DNA of 64,000 bases, taken from positions 62,001-126,000 of the forward strand of contig NZ_AP024564.1 in assembly GCF_018409545.1 (NCBI RefSeq). Reading direction: 5' to 3'. How positions within the stretch are numbered: position 1 is the stretch's first letter; each line of letters begins with the position of its first letter. This document shows, in pieces, positions 42,349 to 51,500 of the stretch. Origin of the DNA: Allochromatium tepidum. Its GTDB lineage: Bacteria > Pseudomonadota > Gammaproteobacteria > Chromatiales > Chromatiaceae. Under the pieces are notes generated by a model. It ran no database searches. It had not been told where the DNA came from and worked only from the letters and a program-made list of their open reading frames with translations. Position numbers and translations under genes: made by a program.

Positions 42349-44787
42349 ATGTCTTTCGTCTTTGAGTCGTTGGGTGCTTTGACGCAACGCACGTTACCAG
42401 ACGATTTTATCCCTGTGTCCGCCTATGATCCGGATACGGGGGTGTTTCTCTGTGAAGACGGGCATTTGGGCTTGTGCTACTGGGGCGACCCCGTCAATGG
42501 GGCCGACGATACAACAGCAGAAATGCTCAAAGGCGCATTTTCGATCCCGTTGCCGGCTGGTAGCTTCGTGCAGATATCGCTGTTGGGGATGCCCGATATC
42601 GACACGACGATCTACAATTATCGGCAACGGCGCGAAAACGGCCTCAACCAAATTCAACACCCCGATGCACGTGAGGTTCTGAGTGCCTACTACGAGCGTC
42701 GCGCCGACTTTATCGATTCGGGAAAATATGAGGCATTGCTGCCCTCAACCGGTGTCAAAATTCTCGACCGCAAGGTGGTTCTGACACTGAAGACGCCGTA
42801 TCAAGGTTTGACGCCCTCAGAAGAAGACATCGAAATTTTGGCGGAAACCGGTGCCAAGCTGGCTGAATCACTCCAAGCAATCGGTTTGTTTTTGCGTCGC
42901 ATGACCGCAGCGCAATACCTGGAATTGGCCTATCGGTTGACACATCCGTTCGACCCGCCCAAAACCGATCCGGTTCGTCCTGAGCAACAACTCAATCATC
43001 AAGTTTTTGTTGCGGGCGAGAGCCTGGATGTGGGCAAGGATTCCCTGATCATCAATGATGAAGTCTACGCGCAGATTCTCAGCGTCTCGCGCTGGCCCAA
43101 GAGTAATGCGCTGTCATTGATGGCGTATATGATCGGTGATCCGCTAGGGGCTAACAATCAAGTCAAGCTCCCTTACCATATCAACCTTACGCTGCATTAT
43201 CCAAATCAACACGAAAAAGTCAGTGCGATGCGGCAAAAAGCCGGCCTGATCAACTATCAGGCTTTTGGCCCACTGTTGCGGTTTGTTCCTAAACTCGCCT
43301 TCAAGAAACAGGGCATGGATGTTCTCATTCATGCCATTGAGCAGGGTGCCACCGTGGTCGAGGCGGCCTTGACCATGACAGTCTATTCCAAGGACAAGGA
43401 AGAGGCCTCGCGCCAGGTCTCGGCGATGCGCACATACATGCAGTCATTTGATATGACCATGGGAGAGGAGCGGCGTATTCTGCTGCCGGTATTCTGGAAT
43501 GCATTCCCCTTGTTCCCGAGTGTTGAAAGCATCAAGAATACCTTCCGCTTCAAAACAATGGCTGTCGAACACGCCCTGACATTTGTGCCCATCCTGGGCG
43601 AATGGAAGGGAACGGCGCGTCTGGACGGCAAAGGGCATGCGCTGCTGTTGGCGAGCCGCCGCGGGCAGATCATGCCTATTGATCTCTATGACTCGTCAAC
43701 CAACTACAACTCCGTGGTATTCGCCGAGTCGGGCTCCGGTAAATCCTTCTTCACCCAGCAGGTCATCATGGACTACCTCTCTATGGGTGCCAAGGTCTGG
43801 GTCATCGACGTCGGACGCTCATATTACAAACTTACGCGCCTGCTCAATGGCTCGTTCATTGAATTCGGGCCGACATCCGGACTGTGCCTCAACCCGTTCT
43901 CGAGTGTCGAGGAGATCGATGAGGAGGTCGGCCTGATTCAGGCCATTGTGGAGAAGATGGCCGCACCCGAGGAGGGGCTGGACGATTATCGACGCTCGCG
44001 CATCGAGGAGGCGGTCAAGGCTGTCTGGGGGCGCATGGGGAAGTCATCCACCATCACAGATGTAGCCGAGTTTATGAGCCATCAGCCCGATCCGCGCGTG
44101 GCGGATATCGGTGCCATGCTCTACCGGTTTACCCGCTACGGCTCCGAAGGCTACTGGTTCGATGGTGTGAGCAACCTGGATCTGACCAAGGATCTGGTAG
44201 TCCTGGAACTGGAGGAGCTTAAGGGCAAACGGACGCTTCAGCAGGTCGTGCTGATGCAGATCATCAGTTCCATTCAGCGCGAAATGTACCTTTCCAAGGA
44301 TGGTCGCCCCAAGCTGCTCATCATCGACGAAGCCTGGGACTTGCTCGACGACCCCATGGTCGGTCGATTCATGGAGCACGCCTACCGGCGATTCCGCAAA
44401 TATGGCGGGGCCGCCAAGATCATCACGCAATCCATTGCGGATCTCTATCGCTCCTCCTCCGGACGCGCCATCGCCGACAACAGCGCCTTCAAATTCATCC
44501 TGCGTCAGACAGCCGAATCCATCGATCAGGTCGAGCGCGAAGGCTACCTGGCGCTCGGTCCCTATGGGTATTACCTCTTGCGCACCGTGCACACGATCCC
44601 CGGTAAATATGCCGAGATCATGGTGTACTCCAATCAAGGCATGGGCGTCGCGCGACTCGTGGTGGACAGGTTCTCGCAAGTGCTTTTCTCCACATCGGGC
44701 GCGGAACGCACCGAAGTCATCAATGCCATCGAGGCGGGGGCCACGCCTCTTCAGGCGATCGAGGAGTTCATTGCGACTCATGGTTAA
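42349..44787 (+). CDS. traC: F-type conjugation ATPase TraC (VirB4-like)
   Basis: 812 residues from MSFVFESLGALTQRTLPDDF; the longer open frame upstream reads through the pilin gene in another frame. Walker A ESGSGKSFF at about residue 461 and Walker B LLIIDEAWDLLDD at about 655, with ITQSIADLYRSSSGRAIADN between the ends. TraC energises pilus assembly and stays with the inner membrane. The stop overlaps trbI by eight bases. Confidence 0.95.
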   Translation: MSFVFESLGALTQRTLPDDFIPVSAYDPDTGVFLCEDGHLGLCYWGDPVNGADDTTAEMLKGAFSIPLPAGSFVQISLLGMPDIDTTIYNYRQRRENGLNQIQHPDAREVLSAYYERRADFIDSGKYEALLPSTGVKILDRKVVLTLKTPYQGLTPSEEDIEILAETGAKLAESLQAIGLFLRRMTAAQYLELAYRLTHPFDPPKTDPVRPEQQLNHQVFVAGESLDVGKDSLIINDEVYAQILSVSRWPKSNALSLMAYMIGDPLGANNQVKLPYHINLTLHYPNQHEKVSAMRQKAGLINYQAFGPLLRFVPKLAFKKQGMDVLIHAIEQGATVVEAALTMTVYSKDKEEASRQVSAMRTYMQSFDMTMGEERRILLPVFWNAFPLFPSVESIKNTFRFKTMAVEHALTFVPILGEWKGTARLDGKGHALLLASRRGQIMPIDLYDSSTNYNSVVFAESGSGKSFFTQQVIMDYLSMGAKVWVIDVGRSYYKLTRLLNGSFIEFGPTSGLCLNPFSSVEEIDEEVGLIQAIVEKMAAPEEGLDDYRRSRIEEAVKAVWGRMGKSSTITDVAEFMSHQPDPRVADIGAMLYRFTRYGSEGYWFDGVSNLDLTKDLVVLELEELKGKRTLQQVVLMQIISSIQREMYLSKDGRPKLLIIDEAWDLLDDPMVGRFMEHAYRRFRKYGGAAKIITQSIADLYRSSSGRAIADNSAFKFILRQTAESIDQVEREGYLALGPYGYYLLRTVHTIPGKYAEIMVYSNQGMGVARLVVDRFSQVLFSTSGAERTEVINAIEAGATPLQAIEEFIATHG

Positions 44788-45304
44788 GAAAGAGCCGACT
44801 ATTCCCGAAGCGATCGAATCGGACTCGATCGAACTTGCCGACCCCGTCGAACCCACCGCTGTGACGGTGCCGGCGCCGGCTGCGTCTTCACATCCGACGC
44901 GCGACTTTCTGATCAATCTCGTCATCATCGTCGGCCTGTCGGCGCTGACGGCGGCCGGCGTCCAGCGACTCATGCCCGCCACACTGGAGACCCCGAGCCG
45001 CGCACCGGCCCTGCTGATGGTCGACACTGAGCGCCTGGCCCGAGAGGCGATCGACGCTTTAGGGGATCTGGTGGCGCAAAACAAGCTGCCGTCCGAGGAG
45101 ATGCCGGAACGCAGCCGCCGGTTCAGCGATGGGCTTCTGCGCGAGATCCAAGCCTACGCCGCGCGTGGCCATGTGGTGCTCCGGAGCGCCGCCGTGCTGG
45201 CTGCACCCGCCGAGGTTCGGGACATCACCGACGAGGTGCGCGAGCAGCTGTTGCAACAGGGGCTGATGGATCGCAAACCCGAAACGCGCCGCGAGGGTTA
45301 TTGA
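44780..45304 (+). CDS. trbI: F-type conjugation protein TrbI
   Basis: 174 residues. An acidic N-terminus, one membrane segment (FLINLVIIVGLSALTAAGVQ) and the periplasmic motif VDTERLAREAIDALGDLV fit F-type TrbI, which affects pilus retraction. It starts inside the traC end, with a normal F-type order. The C-terminal 50 residues are less conserved. Confidence 0.75.
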   Translation: MVKKEPTIPEAIESDSIELADPVEPTAVTVPAPAASSHPTRDFLINLVIIVGLSALTAAGVQRLMPATLETPSRAPALLMVDTERLAREAIDALGDLVAQNKLPSEEMPERSRRFSDGLLREIQAYAARGHVVLRSAAVLAAPAEVRDITDEVREQLLQQGLMDRKPETRREGY

Positions 45305-45305
45305 G

Positions 45306-45713
45306 ATGGTGGGGCAAATTTTTGGGGGAGGGATCCTGTTTTTCATCCTTGGAGCACTGGCTTTCGTGTTTTGGCCGGCGGATGCCTGCCGGCGTATCAA
45401 CAACGCCACCACGCTGGTCCATAGTGCCCTGGGCCTGGTGCCCTTTACCGGAGAGGCACTGTTTCGGCGTGACATGAGCCGCTCTTGGGCGGACGTCGAG
45501 GATTGGTCTCAGTGGACACACGCGCAAATGACAGCGTATTTCGGACAGCCGCACTGTCAGGCCGACTTCGACAATGTCTATGGCCCGCGTACCGATACCC
45601 GCGAGGCAAACGACTGGCTTCGGGAGTATGACCCGGAACTCTACACGCTGTTGGCTCCAGAGTCGGAAGCGGCGGCCATTGACAGCGAAGCGGGGGAGCC
45701 TCAGGAGCGATGA
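45306..45713 (+). CDS. Membrane protein in the transfer operon, unknown function
   Basis: 135 residues with one N-terminal membrane segment (IFGGGILFFILGALAFVFW). The soluble part (WTHAQMTAYFGQPHCQADFD, DWLREYDPELYTLL) is unrecognised. Starts one base after trbI ends and overlaps the S26 peptidase start, so it is clearly part of the operon. Confidence 0.6.
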   Translation: MVGQIFGGGILFFILGALAFVFWPADACRRINNATTLVHSALGLVPFTGEALFRRDMSRSWADVEDWSQWTHAQMTAYFGQPHCQADFDNVYGPRTDTREANDWLREYDPELYTLLAPESEAAAIDSEAGEPQER

Positions 45714-46228
45714 GACGCCTATCTCCCCGTTTTCTGCTCCAGGTCGGTGGATTCTTCGTTGTGTCACTGGTCCTCGTGTTGCTCTGGCGTGCCGGCGACT
45801 ATCGCCTCGGCGTGGATGTGCAACGCTTCACGGGGGAGCCGTCGTGTCTGCCTTTTACGCTGTTCGTGATGCATATGCAGGTCGATAGACCGCCACAGCG
45901 CGGCGATTTCGTCGTCGCCACGATGCCCGACTCCGGTCTGCCGCTCGGTGCGCGCCCAGGGGCGCGGATCCTCAAGCGTATCGCGGGTGTGCCGGGCGAT
46001 CAGATCCGTATCGAAGGCACCGAACTCTATATCAATGGCCTGCATCGGGATCGGCTGTGGCTGGCCAAAAGCCTCCCTGGTAAACAACCCGGCGACTTCG
46101 ATCTGAATCTGACTCTGGCCGACGGTCAGTATTTCCTCTTGGGATCGACGCAAGAGAGTTTTGACTCACGCTACTGGGGACCGATCCATCGTGAAGCCAT
46201 CCGCGGTTACGCTCACCCTTTGTTTTAG
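45710..46228 (+). CDS. S26-family signal peptidase (TraF/LepB-like), probable pilin maturation
   Basis: 172 residues. An N-terminal membrane segment (LQVGGFFVVSLVLVLLW) is followed by GEPSCLPFTLFVMH, where the catalytic Ser of S26 peptidases is placed (the usual SMxPT is here SCLPF), then ARILKRIAGVPGD with the general-base Lys, YINGLHRDR and YFLLGSTQESFDSRYWGPI. Such peptidases process pilins in conjugation systems. It overlaps its neighbours on both sides. Confidence 0.82.
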   Translation: MRRLSPRFLLQVGGFFVVSLVLVLLWRAGDYRLGVDVQRFTGEPSCLPFTLFVMHMQVDRPPQRGDFVVATMPDSGLPLGARPGARILKRIAGVPGDQIRIEGTELYINGLHRDRLWLAKSLPGKQPGDFDLNLTLADGQYFLLGSTQESFDSRYWGPIHREAIRGYAHPLF

Positions 46229-47372
46229 TCTCGCACTCCACAGCCATCTCGTCCAAGCCGCCGACACAGGACTGACGCGCCAACCCTGGGCCGACCGGAC
46301 CGACTTGGCTCCGGCGCAGCGCCCCCTTCAGCCACAGCCGGCGGCCGGGCTCGCGATCGCGAACTTCTCCACCGCGTACTCCCGCGAGGAAGCATGGATG
46401 GAGGCGGCCGTGGATCGCTATCTCCAGCACGCACCGGAGAGCGCCGAGGCGACGATCGACTACTCCATGCAGGTCTTCATCTCAGAGGGGATGCCGGAAG
46501 GGGCGCTTCGCCATCTGTTCAAGCAGGCGCTCGAGGAACCGCCGGGCCAAGTGCGCTTTGTCTTGCAAGGCTTCGAGCCGCAAAAACTCGGCGCACTGAT
46601 TGGGCGGCTGCGTCGCCTGTTCCCCGATCCGCAAGGCGACGACATCCTCATTGAAATCGACCCCGAGGCGTTCCGTACCTATCAAGTCGACTCTGTTCCC
46701 GTGTTCCTGGTGAAGGACGGCGATGAATGGTACGAGGTGCAGGGCACGATCAGCCTGGAAGGCGCACGAGAGAATGTGCGCCGTCGTGGCCCCCTCGTGG
46801 TCGGCGAACTGTACGCCATTGCTGAACCCGACATGCTGACCGTCATTGAGGAGCGCGTGCGCGACTACGACTGGACAGCCGCCTTACAGCGCGCGCAATC
46901 GCGCGTGGCTGACAATCTGTCACCGAAGTTCGATCTGCCGACGGTGACTCGGAACTCTGAAGATTTTTTCACGCCGGTTTTTATTGTTCCACATGACATT
47001 GTAATTCCTGAGTATAATGGAAACCCGGAAGTGTTACTGGCGCGCGCAGGAACCCGATACAACATCCTCGATTTCACAAGCCTCCAGGTGCCGATCATCG
47101 TCTTCGATGCCAGTGATCCACGACAGAGGCGATTAGTGAAGGAATGGATTGCTGGTGAGTATGCCGACGCCGATCTGTTCGTCGTCGGGGCCGAGGCCGC
47201 CGATGGCCGCCCTGGAACGGTCGCACTGTCCGAGCAGTTGCAACGCCCAACCTATCCCTGGTTCGGCCGCATGAGCGATCGATTCGGTGTGCGCGCCGTA
47301 CCCGCCATCGTCGAGCAGGCCGGGGACCGTCTGAGGATTCGTTACGTTGAGCCACCGTCATTTGCCCCTTGA
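46191..47372 (+). CDS. TrbC-TraW fusion protein
   Basis: About 393 residues from a GTG with tgggga ten bases upstream. After a signal peptide (AVTLTLCFSLALHSHLVQA), residues 60-195 are TrbC: MQVFISEGMPEGALRHLFKQ, FRTYQVDSVPVFLVKDGDEW, VQGTISLEGA. From VVGELYAIAEPDMLTVIEER to the end is TraW (PEVLLARAGTRYNILDFTSL, VPIIVFDASDPRQRRLVKEW). In F these are two genes; here they are one. Both work in the periplasm for pilus assembly. Confidence 0.85.
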   Translation: MKPSAVTLTLCFSLALHSHLVQAADTGLTRQPWADRTDLAPAQRPLQPQPAAGLAIANFSTAYSREEAWMEAAVDRYLQHAPESAEATIDYSMQVFISEGMPEGALRHLFKQALEEPPGQVRFVLQGFEPQKLGALIGRLRRLFPDPQGDDILIEIDPEAFRTYQVDSVPVFLVKDGDEWYEVQGTISLEGARENVRRRGPLVVGELYAIAEPDMLTVIEERVRDYDWTAALQRAQSRVADNLSPKFDLPTVTRNSEDFFTPVFIVPHDIVIPEYNGNPEVLLARAGTRYNILDFTSLQVPIIVFDASDPRQRRLVKEWIAGEYADADLFVVGAEAADGRPGTVALSEQLQRPTYPWFGRMSDRFGVRAVPAIVEQAGDRLRIRYVEPPSFAP

Positions 47373-48507
47373 TCGCTGTCGCCGCCCGCTCTGCGCGGCT
47401 GTTGCCGCGATCGGTCTTGTTTGTGCGAGCGCGCCACTGAAAGCTGAAGGCATGAAGCTAGGGTGCAACAGTTACAGCCCGCTGAAAACCATGTTTTCAG
47501 ATGTGTGCTGGTCCGGGATGTTTCCGATGCGGATTGCGGGCGCGACCTTCATGAAGGGCAAGTCCGGCGTGCCCAGTGACGCTACTGGAAAGGCGATCTG
47601 TGTCTGCGGCGGCAACCTCGCCAAAGGGCAGTTGCCAAAAATCGGCTTCACCGTCGGTTTCTGGGCGCCCTCCAAAATCATCGATATCACCCGCAAACCA
47701 TACTGTCTCCCTTCATTGGGCGGACTAGAGATCCCCGTGGGGGGAATCGACTTCATCAATGGCGGCGCAAATCGCGGAAGGGGGCAGCGCCAAGAGGCCT
47801 TCGCCAACTGGATCCTGTATTCCGCCCCGCTCATCTACATGCTGCGCCTCCTCGATGAGGGGGCCTGCCCTTCAGACGGTCTGTTGGACTTCGATGTCAT
47901 GCACATGAGTCCGTTGTTTCCGACACAGAACGACGTCACCGGACGCTATACCACGTTTCTCAACCCCGAAATGATGCTCCTGGCCAACGCCAAGTCGTTT
48001 CTCGCCATGCCCGTGGATGCGGTGTCCTCGACCCTCGGCAATCCGATCAACAACTTGTTTTGGGTCGCCGGTGCCTGGGGGCAGATCTATCCCATGACCG
48101 GTTTCAACGGTATGGGACGCATGGTCGATCCGGTGCGCTTCAGCAGTCTCATGGCAACACGCTCGATCGCCATGCTTCATCGCCTGGGCTTGATGAACGA
48201 AACCATCGGCGACGACAACCTGTGCGAGCGCAATGCGCGCTTCATCCTGCGCAAAGACGCCTTCCGCTGGCAGATGTTGGCTCCCTCGCCGGAAGGTGGA
48301 CGCTCGTCCGGCGGGGGCGGATCCGGTTCATCCGGTCAGGTGCGGTTGGTCAATCCGCCGACGCGCGGCGGAACCTGCACCCACGCCACCGGGGCCGGCA
48401 CCGCCGGCTGGGGTATGTGGCGCGATGTGCCGGCCACCGGCGAGGACCACACCTACATGCTGTTCCAATGGACCGACTGCTGCTTCGGACTCACACCTGG
48501 AAGTTAA
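47347..48507 (+). CDS. traU: F-type conjugation protein TraU
   Basis: 386 residues, TTG start overlapping the TraW end by 26 bases. After a signal peptide, DVCWSGMFPMRIAGATFMKG, ATGKAICVCGGNL, PYCLPSLGGLEIPVGG and LNPEMMLLANAKSFLAMPVD are typical of TraU, which is Cys-rich and periplasmic. A glycine/serine linker near residue 320 leads to a final Cys-rich piece (GGTCTHATGAGTAGW, QWTDCCFGL). Confidence 0.93.
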   Translation: MSHRHLPLDRCRRPLCAAVAAIGLVCASAPLKAEGMKLGCNSYSPLKTMFSDVCWSGMFPMRIAGATFMKGKSGVPSDATGKAICVCGGNLAKGQLPKIGFTVGFWAPSKIIDITRKPYCLPSLGGLEIPVGGIDFINGGANRGRGQRQEAFANWILYSAPLIYMLRLLDEGACPSDGLLDFDVMHMSPLFPTQNDVTGRYTTFLNPEMMLLANAKSFLAMPVDAVSSTLGNPINNLFWVAGAWGQIYPMTGFNGMGRMVDPVRFSSLMATRSIAMLHRLGLMNETIGDDNLCERNARFILRKDAFRWQMLAPSPEGGRSSGGGGSGSSGQVRLVNPPTRGGTCTHATGAGTAGWGMWRDVPATGEDHTYMLFQWTDCCFGLTPGS

Positions 48508-48509
48508 AT

Positions 48510-51500
48510 ATGCAGCAGCCTACCTTGAGCCGCCCCATGCGGGTCGGTGCACGCTTCATGTTGGTCTGGATGTCGGTCGTGTGGCCGATCCAGTGGCACC
48601 AGGCGTATGCCCAAGGCCTCCCTGAGTCGACCGAGGCGCAACTCGTCAATCAGCGCGCCAAAAAGCTCAGTAATGACTGGAATCAAGGGCAGGGGACCGT
48701 ACGTCTGCCCAACTTGATGGACGACAACACGCCGGTCAGGACGCCCAATCTCGATCCAGGGCCCGCCGACGCCGATCTGGCCGGACGCGCCGCCGACAAA
48801 TACCAGCCGTTGCAGGTGGGGGATATCGTCCAGGGCGCGCAACGCGGAAGCGACTTTGCCCAGAGTCTCTACTCAACATCAGATGTCAGCAACTACAGCC
48901 TGGACCAGACGCGCGTGGAGCCGGGGGTCAACCAGACCTCATCCTCAACCGTCAATTTCTCCGAGATCATGCCGGTCTACAGCGAGACGGATCTGAATCT
49001 GATCAATCAGACCGGAGCGACCATCTACAGCGATCCGGCCCAGGCCAAAGTGCTCTCCGAGCAGGATCGCAAGAATCTCAGCCGGCTCGGATGCCGAAAT
49101 ACCCAGTTCCTGTTGCTCGATCGACAAGACATCTATCAGGCCAAGACTTCCCCGGAACATCGCATCCTCAAGGTCGAGTTCTTCGACGTGCATCAGGAGC
49201 CAATTCCAAACACGAATCCGGTCGAGTATCGTGAAGTTACGACCCCTTCGTTCTATCGCAAGGGACAGGTCCAGCTGCAACGGCCCACGCTCGGCGGTGT
49301 GGCGCAGCAGTGGTGGGAGCGCGTCGACAACGATTTTGCAATTCGCTATACCTATACCCCTTACACCAATCCGAAAAACCAAAACTTTTTCACCTATAAC
49401 CACAAGCTGGCCTACTTCCATCATGGCCCTTATGTCGTCGCTCCGGACAGCTATTTCTCGAGCTATGGCCAGCCGCGCGACGGTTTTACGCCCGTCATCA
49501 ATTACACCATCCCCTATGGGGTCGGCGAGATTTACATCTCGGCGGATTTATACCGCACTGAAGTGACCTATTCCGATCCGGTTCCGGGGCAGATTTGCCC
49601 TCCGGATCCGCCCGCTGTCTGCGAGGTCGATTCGATCGGCGGTGATCGCCTGCGCTGGTGCCCAGGATCGCCGGGGGCCAATGTGCTGCTCATGTATGAC
49701 GACGGTACAGCCGTATCCGCCCAGCGTCAGGGTAAGCAGTACAGCGATCTCATCATGGCCAATACGGCCTCCAATAATTACATCAATGACAGCGGTGTCT
49801 CCAGCGGTGTGATTCGGGGCTTGAATGCCGGTTCGAGTTCTTCCGGCGTCTCGCAGGAATTCGCTGGATTCTGTAGCCGTGAAACCATCAGTGTTATCGA
49901 AGAAACGGTCGATAATTCCTACGATAACGAAGATGTGGAAATTTGCTCGGAGACACTGGTCAATCCGTATCCGGATGGTTGTCATACCATCAAGCGTTCG
50001 TTTGGCATGTCCTATCTGGGTGAGCAGAATTTCCTCACCGTGCGCGCCTTCAACAAAATTGCCGAACCTATCATCGATCCAACGACGGGCGAGCAGGTCA
50101 AGGATGGCGATGGAAAACCGATGTTCACATACCGTAAGGAACCGGCAGCCGTCAATGGACCGATCAACACCAATTTCCCAATCGTTGGCGCCTCACGCTG
50201 CAACAATGGCATGGGTACAGGATGCTCAACGGAAATCAAGCCGGACAATCCCGACGGCTCCAGTGCCGGATACTATGTTGAATATGATCACGTTCCATTG
50301 GTTGCCGATCCTTATCTCTACGCGGTCGATGGCGTCTATCTGCAAACGGGCGGCTCATCGTCATTCGGTCATTACGGATTGCCGACGAATAACTGGACAC
50401 CCACAGGCAGCGCTTCGGGAAATGGGTCTGTCCATGATCTGCGTCTCGTAGCCAAAGTCTATGCCGTGACCATCAACACCTTCGCCGGCTGTGAAAAATA
50501 TATGCAGTATGCCGCGGATGGTTTTTGTCAGGGGGCACGCCTGAATTGCATTGACAGCGCTCCAACGCGCACGATCGGTGGCGTGACGTTTGGTCCCGGA
50601 CTCCCGAACGAGGGTATTGTCGAATTACTGAAAAAATGGGGCACCGACTCATCGGCGGATTTTCCGGATTACGATAACGGGGATGGGCGAGAACCTTTGC
50701 CAATCGGCCCCGAACTCACGCTATTAGACGACAAGATGTGCTGGGAGGCGACCGGTGAGCCTTTTACGACGTGCTCGACGATGGGGGATTTGACAAATCT
50801 GAAACAGTTCACCCGTAACGGCGAAATTTGGGCGACCGATTGCCATATCACGGAAGGACCGGATGGCGCTCCTCTGGATGGAGGATCTTGTCGTCGTGTC
50901 AGCGCCTATGATGGGTGCGACAGCCGATTCGTCGGTATTTACTCCGGTGTTTGTTACAACCCAACGGCGGCCTATGACTGTGGCGAGAGACAGGATCGCG
51001 ATTTCATCGTCACCATTGAGGAAAAGGGGGATTCCTGCTCAGGTGTGATGCGTTGTTTGGGCACCGAATGTCACCGGCCCAATCTGGCCGGCGATAATGC
51101 CGAGGATTTCGCTCAAGCCGCCGCCGGCATGGAGGCGCTGAACATGATGAAAATGGACATGGTGTGCGCCGAAACCGGTGAGCAACCCACAAGCACCTCC
51201 CAAGCCTGTACGCCCGTCGTCTTCGGCGGTAGTGCGATGTATTGCAAGATCCCTATCGGCAATGAAATCGGATTGACGCCCAACTGCTGCAACGAAGCGG
51301 AAAAAGCCGCCACATCCGATGGCCCCAGCTGGTTCGATTATCTCAAGGCCACGTATTTGATCTATAAAATCTCGGAAAACAATATCGTTCAGCAATTTCT
51401 GGGGACCAAGGACGTCTACAACTCCACAGCCAAGATGTTTGGCGAAATTGCCAAACCTGTCACCAACGCTTACAAATCCGCCTCCGAATACGTGACGAAG

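Noticed and set aside
48060-48509. N-terminal extension of traN inside traU
   Set aside because: It is traU in another frame; the ATG at 48510 follows a ggaag site and starts a signal-like sequence.
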